Assembly (NCBI GenBank): GCA_963545565.1 | Contig: CAUUJV010000007.1 | Span: forward strand, 1-64,000 | Origin: CAUUJV01 sp963545565 | Lineage (GTDB): Bacteria; Actinomycetota; Actinomycetes; Actinomycetales; Bifidobacteriaceae | Direction of reading: 5' to 3' | Length of the DNA: 64,000 nucleotides | Shown: positions 19,301 through 27,900 of the stretch, one piece after another | Numbering within the stretch: position 1 is the first letter of the stretch | Layout: each line of letters starts with the position of its first letter | Notes under the pieces: generated by a model | Told to the model about the DNA's origin: nothing | Seen by the model: only the letters and a program-made list of their open reading frames with translations | The model's database searches: none | Program-made: the position numbers and the translations under genes

Positions 19301-22300
19301 TGATTGATCAAGCTGTTCAAGAGGTTGCTTCTGCGCGTGGCATTGCCGTTGCAATGCAGTCTGCGGGTGTCGCAGTATCTGGTGGCGTAGTTGATTCTGC
19401 TGCTTTGAATGAGTTCGCTGAAAAAGTGACTGGCGATAATGGTGTGCTTGCACAAACTGCTCACTTTGTTTTGAAGCAGATTGGTGCTGAAGCTCCCGTT
19501 GAAGAAACTGAAGAAGACGAGAATACAGCTGTAGTTGAAGCAGTTGCTGCTGAACTCGGTCGTGATTGGCCAGAGCAGGTTGCTCCACGCTTTGACGAGC
19601 GTAAGGCGATTTTGTTCGATGACCGCTGGGCATCTGCTCGCGAAGACTTGGCACACATTTTCTATGGTGATGACGAGTCTGCTGCTCAGCTTTCCTTTAC
19701 AGGAGCGGGTGAAGCTGTTGCAAATCAAGCTGCATGGTATGCAAAGCGTGCCAATAGTGAAGGCCGAATAGCGCTTGCTGATGTGTTTATGCGCATTGAG
19801 CAGGAAGCTCAAAATACTGTAAAGACAGATGATACCCAGGCACAGTTTGCTCATGATATTGCCGTAGTAACTGGTGTGTCTGCAAACTCCATCGCAGGCG
19901 GCGTGGTTGCAGGCCTGCTGAGCGGTGGTGCAACAGTTATTGCAACAAGCCATAGTTTCAAGCCGACATTCGTGGCATGGGCAAAGGAATTGTATCGTAC
20001 CCACGCGGTAGGGAATGCTCAGCTTTGGATCGTTCCAGCAAATCTTTCCAGCTATCGCGATGTTGACGCACTTGTGAAGTGGGTCGGTAACGAGCAGAAG
20101 ACCACAACTGGCGCAACAACCAAGATCGTGAAGCCTGCATTTGAACCAACATTGTTCTTCCCATTTGCGGCACCTCCAGTGCACGGTACTTTGGCTGACT
20201 CTGGTGAACTCTTTGAATCTCAAGCGCGTTTGATGCTTTGGGGTGTAGAACGTGCAATCGGCGGTTTTGCAGCACTTGGCTCTGATGTTGATGTTGAGCA
20301 TCGCCTGCACGTAGTTCTCCCTGGCTCCCCGAACCGCGGTGTATTCGGTGGTGATGGCGCTTATGGTGAAGTCAAGAGCGCGTTCGATGCAATCGTTAAC
20401 CGTGCTCGTGCTGAAAAGAATTGGTCTGACCGCGTCACATTTGCTCATCCTCGTATTGGTTGGGTTCGCGGCACTGGTCTTATGGGTGGAAACGACCCAT
20501 TGGTAGCAGTTATTGAGCGCCGAGGACTAACTACTTACAGTACTGAGGAAATCTCTAAGAAGCTGCTCGATCTCTCTACTTCTGAAGCTCGTCAGCAGGC
20601 ACAGCTTGCTCCTCTCGATGCGGATTTGACCGGTGGGCTTGGTTCTGAACCAATCAGCATTGCAGATTTGCGTGCTGAGGCAGAAGCAGATGCGGCTGAA
20701 GAGGCTCGTCGGCAGGATGAAGCTGCAGTAGCTCGCGGCGAGATTGAAGAGGCTCCTCAGACTATGATTAAGGCTCTTCCAACTCCGCGCATTCCACGTC
20801 AAGCTGTGACTCGTGCAGAAGACTGGTCTGAAGTAACTGCACGCCCAGAAGATGAAGTTGTTATCGTCTCCATTGGCGAGCTTGGTCCATGGGGCTTTGG
20901 TCGCACTCGCTTTGAAGCCGAACTCGGTATCACATCTGATGGCAATGTCGATTTGAGCACTACCGGTGTTCTTGAACTTGCATGGAACATGGGACTGCTC
21001 ACATGGGCAGATTCTCCAAAGCCAGGCTGGTATGATACCGACGATAATCTCGTTCCAGAAGAAGAGATTGCAGATCGTTACCATGATGAAGTTATTGCTC
21101 GCAGCGGCATTCGCCCGTTCGATGAAGGCATGGGAAATGACTTTAAGGATGATTCAAACGAGGATGCAGCAGAAGTCTTCTTGAGCAACGATATTTCCTT
21201 CACTGTTCCAACCGAAGAAATTGCACGCGAGTATGTGAATGCAGACCCTGCTCATACCTCAATTGAAAAAGATGAGGAAGCAGGGGAGTGGATTGTCACC
21301 CGCACAAAGGGTTCTTCTGCTCACGTTCCACGCCGTGCAGTGATGACTCGTACGGTTGGTGGGCAGTTCCCTCAGGGCTTCGACCCACTTAAGTGGGGAA
21401 TTCCGGCTTCTATGGTTGGCTCTGTTGACCCGATTGCACAATGGAATATTGTCACAGCCGTAGACGCATATATTTCCGCAGGTTTCACTCCTGCTGAGAT
21501 TTTGCAGTCTGTGCACCCATCCCATGTGGCTTCCACTCAGGGCACTGGTTTTGGCGGTATGCAATCCATGCGAAAGCTCTATTTGGATCGATACCTCAAC
21601 AAGGAATATCCATCCGATATCCTTCAAGAAGCACTTCCGAACGTTGCGGCAGCACACGTAATGCAGTCTTATATTGGCGGTTATGGCAACATGATTCAGC
21701 CTGTATCTGCATGCGCAACTGCAGCAGTGTCTCTTGAAGAGGGCTTTGACAAGATTAAGCTTGGCAAGGCAGACTTCGTAGTCACCGGCGCGATTGATGA
21801 TATCGGCACTGAGTCTGTAAATGGCTTCGGCTACATGAACGCTACTGCAAACTCTCAAGAGATGTATAACAAGGGTATTAGCTCCCGCTTCTTCTCCCGC
21901 GCGAATGATCGCCGTCGTGGAGGATTCCTTGAAGCTCAAGGTGGCGGAACCATCCTGTTGACTCGTGGCGATATCGCTTTGAGGATGGGCTTGCCGGTTG
22001 AAGGCGTGGTCGGTTACATTCATTCCTTCGCAGATGGTGCGCACACATCCATTCCTGCTCCAGGTCTCGGTGCTTTGGCAGCAGCTCAGGGTGGTGTAAA
22101 TTCGCGGCTCGTTCGTGATCTAGCTAAGTTGGGCGTTTCTGCAGACGACATCTCTGTGGTGTCTAAGCATGACACTTCTACTAACGCGAATGACCCTAAT
22201 GAGTCTGAGTTGCATAACACTGTGGCTCATGCGATTGGTCGCAGCGAAGGTAATCCACTCTACGTTATTTCTCAGAAGAGCTTGACTGGTCATGCAAAGG

Positions 22301-22785
22301 GTGGTGCAGCTATCTTCCAGATTCATGGTCTTACTGACCTGTTCAAGTCTGGAATTATTCCTGCAAATGCTTCTCTTGACTGCGTTGACCCCGCGCTCGC
22401 GAAGGATGACCTGATGGTATGGCTCAAGCATCAAATTAACTTGAACGAGACTAGTTGCACTGTGAAGGCTGGCTTAGTCACGTCTCTCGGCTTTGGTCAT
22501 GTTTCTGGATTTGCTGCAATCGTAAACCCAGGTGCGTTCGAGGCTGCAGTTGCTAACACTGCAGGCGAAGATGCTCTGATTCAGTGGCGTGAGCGTGCGA
22601 ACCAACGTTTAGCTCAAGGTGCACGTCATCGTGAACAGGGCATGCTTGGGCACGCTGCTCTGTATGAGCCGATCGATAGCCGTCGTTTCCGTGAGGATTC
22701 CCGTAATTATGATGCACATGAGGTAGAGAAAGCAATGCTTTTGAACCCTGAAGCGCGTCTGGGTGAATCTGGATACTACGAGTAA
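13378..22785 (+). CDS. fas: Type I fatty acid synthase (single-chain, bacterial FAS I)
   Basis: 3135 residues, the usual size of mycobacterial/bifidobacterial FAS I, complete and unbroken. Domains in order: acetyltransferase with GHSQG (Ser about 124); enoyl reductase, flavin barrel starting about 405 (VLLAGMTPTTVDP); dehydratase hot-dog region about 1238 (FARTSGDFNPIH); malonyl/palmitoyl transferase GHSLGE (Ser about 1454); a linker rich in Ala/Glu; carrier domain with the phosphopantetheine Ser in GVSSRRNQ (about 1851); ketoreductase about 2163 (VTGVSANSIAGGVVAGLL); ketosynthase with Cys 2779 (SACATA), His 2931 (KHDTSTNAND) and His 2972 (TGHAKG). An AAGGACA ribosome site precedes the ATG. 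It makes saturated acyl-CoA from acetyl- and malonyl-CoA. Needs AcpS, encoded at 24431. Confidence 0.97.
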   Translation: MTSTSFFNRVNTEPYAILFGGQSTPWTNALAQILDNNSVAERLRRVAADSEARLSPVAHELLATTGKRVDIFSYASTSPMLGAAADATVSVPGIVLSQLGAVLDAQDLGLDLGRSNLVAVTGHSQGLLSAEIVNVFRSVSSGEIDRAQGHKRIVDIVAISMLIGLAGTRVSRIDGISPVGSATPMLSVKGATREQINTLISRISNARGHINIGVKNARNHFVISGYPSDLRLFEAQAEKEHKHQEQLRAQKVRGGSVFNPSMEYLEVTIPFHSELLNPAVDQVEKWAAASGIDSVYARSLAQRVLIDDVDWAGDIASIVKNNNRNALWFVDFGPGAVISNMTSALIEGSGAGLVSAATSNDRTKLMTAGEEFARTTDWSTFAPRVIKTAAGNKVSTAFTKLTGRAPVLLAGMTPTTVDPEIVAAAANAGYWAELAGGGQVTEEVFDEHVKTLEGLLDEGRTVEFNAMFMDRYLWNLQFGGKRIVPKKRESGTPIDGVVVSAGIPELDEAVELINTLNADGFPYVAFKPGTATQISQVVAIAKAAAPTRVIVEVEGGSAGGHHSWESLDDLLISTYAEVRAQSNVVLVVGGGIGTPQRAADYISGEWALRYDMPLMPVDGVLVGTALMTAKEAHTSSQVKQFLVETQGITDFEKSDDPFAPLGESWVPSGKAIGGITSGLSHLHADIYEIENASARAGRLIAHVEKNPEELVTRRDEIIEALNATSKPYIGDLETMTYLQWAQRFAELAYPWADHTYADRFLHLLQRIEARTTEQDRGEFASLFTSVDDVMDPTPALRKLEENYPLAFTLLVTPTDAAWFPTLAREYPKPLPFVPVLDGDLLRWWGQDQLWQSEDARYSADSVRIIPGPLSVGGITTIDEPVADILGRFDTAILERVQSATKGFGEAEGASEAAEEFSGLNDSKTAEAFIRNAPTISWVGHVMDNPAYGSPMGDSAYELIDLGVEDGVQKFDLDIHLDTYWDNDPDKGLSKHAVRDIVIPLNVVPAQPARLPVVDRERLSKHVYNMLAATAGIGNTAITGDKLTEMPTVVAPTEAEKATEPFGHANAHYTLSANLGFDHQATTGGVLGNELVLSPIAPDALVGPAWPAIYTALGSVYIGEMPIIEGLLNAVHLDHMMALRVNEEELLSHTGETINLRSWAEQYAESSSGRVVTIHVQHTLQSGTVIADEVERFAIRGRAYSSALPVDVAPYGGVEAQIEDTPRRLLRRVSVTAPDDMTAFARTSGDFNPIHTSYRGADVSGLSAPLVHGMWLSATAQHAVQATDIKGAFWQIEGWTYTMYGMVQLGDEVEISVERVGKVQFGGLVLEVTCRINKEIVSRGTAICRAPITAYVYPGQGIQQQGMVLDERAISPAARETWERADKLTREKLGFSILAVVRDNPTELTAHGVAYRHPDGLLNLTQFTQVALATVAFAQTVRMREAGVTIEPAYFAGHSLGEYNALSSFAEIFPLETVLELVFHRGSTMHHLIERDEKGRSNYRMGALRPNQFGVGDDTVVDYVESVAKASGEFLQIVNFNLAGSQYAIAGTIKGLKALQADSERRATEAGGKRPFMLVPGIDVPFHSTLLRKGVPEFREKLDALLPAHIDYQKLVGHYIPNLVARPFEMTREFAQSILEVVPSERLQEAVENEAIWNTYAADEQKLGRLLLVELLCWQFASPVRWIETQALLFSEKNQGGLGVEQYVEVGLGNSPTLANMGARTLALAQFAQRQVTVYNVGRDESRVYLTDTDTDSLVKDNEPESLEDEDISAETDSAISSHAPDSASAVEAATAPTAQVVTESAPVATAGAAPAEDITFTAADAITTLLAYSAKVRTEQIGDSDTTDTLTNGVSSRRNQLLMDISSELSVASVEGAAEANIGALKNIVNSVAPHYKAFGPVLSDAIRDRLHSLFGAAGVKPAQIAKRVSGVWGLGEGWIAFTTAQILLATREGTSTRGGDLATLSTEAVSNAAAADALIDQAVQEVASARGIAVAMQSAGVAVSGGVVDSAALNEFAEKVTGDNGVLAQTAHFVLKQIGAEAPVEETEEDENTAVVEAVAAELGRDWPEQVAPRFDERKAILFDDRWASAREDLAHIFYGDDESAAQLSFTGAGEAVANQAAWYAKRANSEGRIALADVFMRIEQEAQNTVKTDDTQAQFAHDIAVVTGVSANSIAGGVVAGLLSGGATVIATSHSFKPTFVAWAKELYRTHAVGNAQLWIVPANLSSYRDVDALVKWVGNEQKTTTGATTKIVKPAFEPTLFFPFAAPPVHGTLADSGELFESQARLMLWGVERAIGGFAALGSDVDVEHRLHVVLPGSPNRGVFGGDGAYGEVKSAFDAIVNRARAEKNWSDRVTFAHPRIGWVRGTGLMGGNDPLVAVIERRGLTTYSTEEISKKLLDLSTSEARQQAQLAPLDADLTGGLGSEPISIADLRAEAEADAAEEARRQDEAAVARGEIEEAPQTMIKALPTPRIPRQAVTRAEDWSEVTARPEDEVVIVSIGELGPWGFGRTRFEAELGITSDGNVDLSTTGVLELAWNMGLLTWADSPKPGWYDTDDNLVPEEEIADRYHDEVIARSGIRPFDEGMGNDFKDDSNEDAAEVFLSNDISFTVPTEEIAREYVNADPAHTSIEKDEEAGEWIVTRTKGSSAHVPRRAVMTRTVGGQFPQGFDPLKWGIPASMVGSVDPIAQWNIVTAVDAYISAGFTPAEILQSVHPSHVASTQGTGFGGMQSMRKLYLDRYLNKEYPSDILQEALPNVAAAHVMQSYIGGYGNMIQPVSACATAAVSLEEGFDKIKLGKADFVVTGAIDDIGTESVNGFGYMNATANSQEMYNKGISSRFFSRANDRRRGGFLEAQGGGTILLTRGDIALRMGLPVEGVVGYIHSFADGAHTSIPAPGLGALAAAQGGVNSRLVRDLAKLGVSADDISVVSKHDTSTNANDPNESELHNTVAHAIGRSEGNPLYVISQKSLTGHAKGGAAIFQIHGLTDLFKSGIIPANASLDCVDPALAKDDLMVWLKHQINLNETSCTVKAGLVTSLGFGHVSGFAAIVNPGAFEAAVANTAGEDALIQWRERANQRLAQGARHREQGMLGHAALYEPIDSRRFREDSRNYDAHEVEKAMLLNPEARLGESGYYE

Positions 22786-22807
22786 ATCAAACGATAATCG
22801 AACATTT

Positions 22808-22883
22808 GCTCAGTCGGCGTAAAACTGGCTGGGCACAATTAAAAATAAGAACTTGGCTAGTGGTTTGTCCTTCTGCTAGCCAA
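22808..22883 (+). repeat. Two short hairpins after fas
   Basis: First stem GCTCAGTC/GGCTGGGC (22808-22834; 8 pairs including two G-U), followed by ACAATTAAAAAT. Second stem TTGGCTAG/CTAGCCAA (22853-22883; perfect, 15-base loop). Neither has a strong T run on the plus strand. They precede the larger terminator hairpin directly and may act with it in fas mRNA 3' end formation. Confidence 0.55.
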
Positions 22884-22885
22884 AT

Positions 22886-22958
22886 AATCCCCACATCTGC
22901 TTTTCTTCTCCTTGGGCTGCGTAAAGTTTTTGCTCAGCTTTTGATGTGGGGATTTTTC
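22886..22958 (+). terminator. Long-loop terminator after fas
   Basis: Perfect 12-base inverted repeat AATCCCCACATC (22886-22897) and GATGTGGGGATT (22943-22954) enclosing a 45-base pyrimidine-rich loop, then further T residues. It lies in the convergent spacer between fas and the AAA ATPase gene. The loop is unusually long for an intrinsic terminator; an internal GCTG/CAGC pairing could shorten it. Confidence 0.6.
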
Positions 22959-22989
22959 TATTTCTGACTCAATGTATCCAATATGGAAG

Positions 22990-24318
22990 TTATTTAGTTG
23001 TTCGTATAGAATGGATATACGCGCGTAAACCGTTAATTGCCCATAGAGGAATGTTTTGCACCCAGTCATCATTGCGGAAGCCAGCAAGGCTTGTGCGAAC
23101 AGTTGTGTGGGGATGATACTGGTCGTAAACATATCTGAGACTTTTAGCCTGCAGATTTACTGTGGCTTTTACTTCAACGGGGATAAATGCAGAATCTTGC
23201 TCAACCACAAAATCCACCTCAGCATGCCCTTGTGGATTTGCCCAATAATATGGGCGATATCCTTCAGCTACCAACTGTTGGCACACATATTGTTCTGTTA
23301 ATGCGCCCTTGAACTCTGTAAAAATACTAGAACCAGCAATAAGAGTAGATTCAGATAATTCGGACATAGCTGATAATAAACCGACGTCCAATACAAAAAG
23401 TTTAAAAGCAGAATCAGAAGCATAACCAGCTAGGGGCAGTCGAAAAGTAGAGAGACATTGGACTTTCTCCACCACTCCGTAATCAATTAACCATTGAATG
23501 CATTCCTCAAATTCCCGAGCACGTGCACCTTTTCTGACGGTTCCATACACAAATTTTCGATTCTCTTTTGCCAACTGACCTGACAGGGAAGACCACACTA
23601 GTCTCGTCCTCTCTAGAATCCGAGAAGCAGCGTGCTTGGAAAAATCTAGATCATAAGTGTTTAGAATATCCTGCTGAATAATTCGCACCTCTTGAGGAGC
23701 GGCACCATCTAAGTGGTGTGATACAGCTTCGGGCATACCGCCCACATACAAATATGTTTTAAGCAGCTCGGTTAACTTATTGGTGAAGGCGTCACTAATC
23801 TTGTCAAATTGGCCGTGTGCAATCCGTTCTGCGAGCTGAGCGTAACCGGAGTTATAAAGAAACTCTTGAAAAGTTAGCGGGTACAGTGTCATCATTGTGA
23901 CCTTGCCTACGGGGAAAGGTGAGCTGTTATGTAGTGAGATTCCCATGTATGAACCTGTAGCTGCAACACAGTATTCCGGTGCATCTTCACAGAAATATTT
24001 CAATGACGTTAATGCCTGCGGACACTCTTGAATCTCATCAAAAATAATCAGAGTAGTAGCTGGATTGATGCTTTTCTTCGTGTAAATTGATAGGCTTTCG
24101 ACGATTTCATGTGGATCAAGTCGCCCTTGAAAAAACTGTTGAGCATCGGGGTCTCTCATGAAATCTATTCGTAAAACATCTCTGAATGACGTTCTTCCAA
24201 ACTCATTCATAGTCCATGTCTTACCTGTCTGTCTCGCTCCACGCAGTAAAAGAGGCTTGCGTTTAGAGGATTTTCTCCACTCCTCCAAACTGGCCATAAT
24301 AGTTCTATTTAATTTCAT
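22990..24318 (-). CDS. AAA-family ATPase with DUF4143-type C-terminal domain
   Basis: 442 residues. Walker A is RGARQTGKTW (about 26-35) and Walker B is TLIIFDEIQE. After an arginine-rich ATPase core comes the DUF4143 region (GALTEQYVCQQL, then EVDFVVEQ...IPVEVKA), which resembles a nuclease-fold domain with the E-x-D...E-V-K pattern. Such proteins are widespread, often transferred singly, and have no settled function; roles in stress or defence have been suggested for some. It is convergent with fas and divergent from acpS, thus an island of its own inside the lipid block. Promoter DNA carries two matching dyads (24340-24390), so it is probably tightly regulated. The ATG at 24318 lies after AGGGTAAATCTTAC, a modest ribosome site. 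Confidence 0.9.
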   Translation of the reverse strand: MKLNRTIMASLEEWRKSSKRKPLLLRGARQTGKTWTMNEFGRTSFRDVLRIDFMRDPDAQQFFQGRLDPHEIVESLSIYTKKSINPATTLIIFDEIQECPQALTSLKYFCEDAPEYCVAATGSYMGISLHNSSPFPVGKVTMMTLYPLTFQEFLYNSGYAQLAERIAHGQFDKISDAFTNKLTELLKTYLYVGGMPEAVSHHLDGAAPQEVRIIQQDILNTYDLDFSKHAASRILERTRLVWSSLSGQLAKENRKFVYGTVRKGARAREFEECIQWLIDYGVVEKVQCLSTFRLPLAGYASDSAFKLFVLDVGLLSAMSELSESTLIAGSSIFTEFKGALTEQYVCQQLVAEGYRPYYWANPQGHAEVDFVVEQDSAFIPVEVKATVNLQAKSLRYVYDQYHPHTTVRTSLAGFRNDDWVQNIPLWAINGLRAYIHSIRTTK

Positions 24319-24339
24319 GTAAGATTTACCCTATATAAA

Positions 24340-24404
24340 TGTGATTGTTAACCACATTTTACCCCCCGTATTATGTGATTGCTAATCACATTTTTGGTGG
24401 GGTA
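24340..24404. promoter_or_regulatory. Paired operator palindromes in front of the AAA ATPase gene
   Basis: Two copies of a 17-base dyad, TGTGATTGTTAACCACA (24340-24356) and TGTGATTGCTAATCACA (24374-24390; perfect), centre to centre 34 bases. The second is itself enclosed by TACCCC (24360-24365) and GGGGTA (24399-24404). A TATATA box for the minus-strand gene abuts the first dyad. A dimeric regulator binding both sites on one helix face is the natural reading; it would also affect acpS, which starts 27 bases beyond. Confidence 0.65.
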
Positions 24405-24430
24405 TTTAATTTTGTAAGATAGACAGTGTT

Positions 24431-24937
24431 ATGAATACTTCTGATATGTCTGATGATTCAATGCTTGACTCAACTTCAGATTTGCTGTTCAATTCAGCAT
24501 CCGGCTCAATGCCGAGTTCTGTGATTTCAGTTGGTCATGATGTAGTTGATATTAAGCAATTTTCTGCGCAGTGCGAGGTGCCAGGGTCTCGTTTTCTGCA
24601 ATTCTTCTCTGCAAAAGAGCGTCGTCAAGCCCATATGAAAGCAAATCAAAGTCATAGCAGTGAATACGCGCATTTAGCGGTTCGGTGGGCAGGTAAAGAA
24701 TCTTTCCTTAAAGCATGGAGTCAGGCACTCGAAGATGATCCACATCCTTATACAATTGAGAATTTTCCGTGGAATGGAATAGAGATTTTAGTGGATGCGC
24801 GCTCGCGACCGTATGTCGAGCTTAGACCTGATGTATTGCAAATATTTGAAAAAACGCTAGGGAGTATTCCTAAAATTTTCCTCTCTTTAAGTCACGATGG
24901 GATGATTGCTTCCGCGGTGGTGATCTTCTCGACATAA
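24431..24937 (+). CDS. acpS: Holo-[acyl-carrier-protein] synthase AcpS (phosphopantetheinyl transferase)
   Basis: Transfers 4'-phosphopantetheine from CoA to the carrier domain serine of FAS I. Motifs: VGHDVVDI with the metal-binding Asp near residue 38, FSAKER, then WAGKESFLKAW, the usual magnesium/CoA-binding helix, and LSLSHDGMIASAVV at the C-terminus. The total of 168 residues is longer than the 120-130 of free AcpS because of a Ser/Asp-rich 30-residue leader. An internal ATG at 24509 is the other possible start. Neither has a good ribosome site. FAS I genes in actinobacteria are usually followed by this gene; here the AAA ATPase gene separates them. Confidence 0.93.
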   Translation: MNTSDMSDDSMLDSTSDLLFNSASGSMPSSVISVGHDVVDIKQFSAQCEVPGSRFLQFFSAKERRQAHMKANQSHSSEYAHLAVRWAGKESFLKAWSQALEDDPHPYTIENFPWNGIEILVDARSRPYVELRPDVLQIFEKTLGSIPKIFLSLSHDGMIASAVVIFST

Positions 24938-24997
24938 CAAAAATTTCTCGTCCAAATAGGTGCATAACCTAGTAGCACCATACGATGAGGAGGAACC

Positions 24998-27900
24998 ATG
25001 AGCGAGCGTTACGTCAGTGTTGACCAGGCTGTAGATATGGTTCGTGAGACCTTTAAATCCAATGCTTCTGGGTGCAAAGAAGCTCCTTCCTTCTTCGTTA
25101 CAGGCCCTGTGCGCAGCGGGAAGACCACCTTTGCTACGTTGGCACTTTTGGCTGCTACTGAATCTTATGGTAGTGACTCGGCGGTGATGCTGCGCTTAAA
25201 TCGTCTTTTAGCAGATGAAGTAAGCGCTTTCGTTTTGCATGCAATTAAAGCAAGTAGCCAATCTCGCCCGGTTACTACGATTGCAGCTTTAGCATTTCGT
25301 ATTCTCTCAGCTGCCGCACAGTCTCAGGGAACCGCTCAACCTAGACTCCTCAATGGTGCAGAGCAAGAATCATTGCTGCGCTCGGTACTTGAAAAGCATG
25401 TTGAACACGTAGCAGCGGGGGATATGTGCCCAACATGCGAGTTGTTGCTTGAGTATTTTTCAATGGCCAAACCACAAAAATCTGGAGTTGCTTCCGGCTC
25501 CTCTTTGAAATCGGAAGAAAAAGAAGAAGACAAAGGTAATAACGAAGGTAAAGACTTCGGGCAATCTGAAACAAGTGACGTTTTACTTGCTCGACGCTTC
25601 ACGCCATCATTCATCGCCCAGCTGCGTGACATGCTTGCACGCATGAATGAAATTGGAGCGTCACACACTAAAGAGTCGGAAATCCTTGGTGCATTAGAGG
25701 CTACACGGTCGAACGCGCATATGGGTATAGGTGATATTGCAGTTCGCCGCCATGAAGTGCAGTGGGAGCTCGCTTTTGAGCTTCGTAAAGAGTATGCAGT
25801 GGCCATTAGTACGGCGTATCCGCATGAATTCAGGCTTGATTCCTCACGCTTGCTTGTAGAAGCAACGAAAGTGCTCAATCAGGGCGTGGCTCCTGAAAAA
25901 AATATTCCGAGAGTGATTGTGGTTGATGATTATCAAGACATGACTTTTGCTGGAGTTGCGCTTCTTCAGGAATTATTCAATAAAGGGTCGCAGCTTATTT
26001 TGGTTGATTGTGATGATGAATCGGTGGAAACCTTCCGTGGATCATACCCTGAATTTTTGTCTTTGAGGGCAACAGCGCATGCGACTGATTCGCAGACTTC
26101 TGGTCTTTCACATGGCATTATTGCGCAAGATTTGGGTCGTTTTGGAGCTCAGCATCTTGAATTAGAACCACAGTATTTTGCAAAAAGAGAGAAAAAAAAT
26201 AAGGAAAGCCAAAATAAGAAAAGCAAAAGCGAGTCTACTCACCAATCACCTCTGTTCTTGGACGCGCTTGCTGCACGCGTCAGTTTGAATATCACAACGG
26301 ATATAAATGATGGCACTGTGTTGATGAATCGTGCAGGAAAATTACCCGCATGGATACCTGGAATTTCACCAATTACTAATACCTCTCAAGAATTTGCGAA
26401 TGATAATTCTGTGCGTGTAAATCTGTATCACGATGCTAGCGAGGAAATGTATGACGTTGTGCGTCAGATTGCGCACATGCATATTACGAACACTGAAGTG
26501 TCATACAACGACATGGCTATTATTGCGCACGATAATTCAACAGTGCATGCGTATGGGCAGCGATTACGCGAGACAGGGATTCCTGTTCGCTTTTCATCAG
26601 TGCAAAAACCAATGTCGCAAGAACCTGCCATTGGTGGTCTATTTGCTATGATTCAGCTTGCTCGTTTGGCTCAGAATAAGGGCAGCAGAGCATTTGCTCT
26701 TATCGAAAACAAAGGCGTGGATTATTCCGGGGCGTATGTGAAATCCTTGTTCACTACGTATTTTTCCAGCCCCTACGCTCGTGTAACACTCGGTTCGAAG
26801 CATCGAATGCTCCGCTTGAAGGCTGTTGATTCTCTTCTTGAATCGATGAAGACTTTAATTGAGCTTGCTCAAACGGGTCAGAGCTCTCACCAATTGCCAG
26901 CAAATTTGGCGAAAATCGAGAGTACGTGGAAATCGTATTGCCGCCGAGCCGATGAAGCTCAGAAGCAGCGCACTCAAGCCCAGGAATCTGCAGGAATTAT
27001 CGTCGATGATTCACTCGTGAATCCAATATCGCCTAGTGATCAACTAACATCATCTAGTGAGCAACCTGAGTCGGTAAGCTCAAATGCGCTTTATCTTGAA
27101 CTTCTTATCAACACAGATGATTGCCAACAGACGATTTTTGATGTGCTGTCGTCGATTTCTCAACATACTCATTCTGCAGATGTGGCATGTTTTAACAAGC
27201 TTGTTGTAAATATCAACAAGTTGGCAAAAAAGCTTGAAAATAAACTAGTTGCTGATAGCCCTGAGCAAGCGCTGTGGGCGGCATGGGACATGTGCAATGC
27301 TGCGGACACATGGCAAACGGAAGCACTCGCTGGTGCAGATATTTCAACCCTTGCAGATGAGCGGCTCGATGCTGTGTTGCGGCTGTTCTCGTATGCATCT
27401 CAATCGAATGCTTTTGCCAACATTGATGAGTTTATTGAGCATGTGAAGTCCATGGATATTGTGGCGGATTCATTAGCCAAAAAGGGGCCGATTGAAGAGG
27501 CTGTGACGCTGACTACTCCCGCAGGAAGCTTTGGTAAAACATGGGATTATGTATGGATTCCTGCTATGCAGCAAGGTGTGTGGCCAAATTTAGCGGTGCG
27601 TAACACAATGTTTGGTGCCGATGATTTGACTGACGTTATGCTGACTGGCAATATTTTCGCGGATTCTCGTGGAACTGAGCAGACCCATAACACTCGCTTA
27701 ATTTCAGTGCTGCAAAGTGAAAAGAAAAGTTTTCTTGTTGCTCTGTCACGAGCTGCTAAGCAGATAACTCTTAGTGCTGTTTTCAGTGAAGACCTTACTC
27801 CCTCTGATTTCTTATTTGGATATGTGCCAGAACTATTGCCAAGAGTTGATGACCCTACAAAAGCGGAGTTCACTCAAACTTTACTTCAGCTCTCAGGTTC

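Noticed and set aside
19102..20448. 448-residue open frame on the minus strand inside fas
   Set aside because: It lies fully antisense to the ketoreductase and carrier part of fas, is Cys/His/Asn-rich with no recognisable motif, and reflects codon bias of the real gene.
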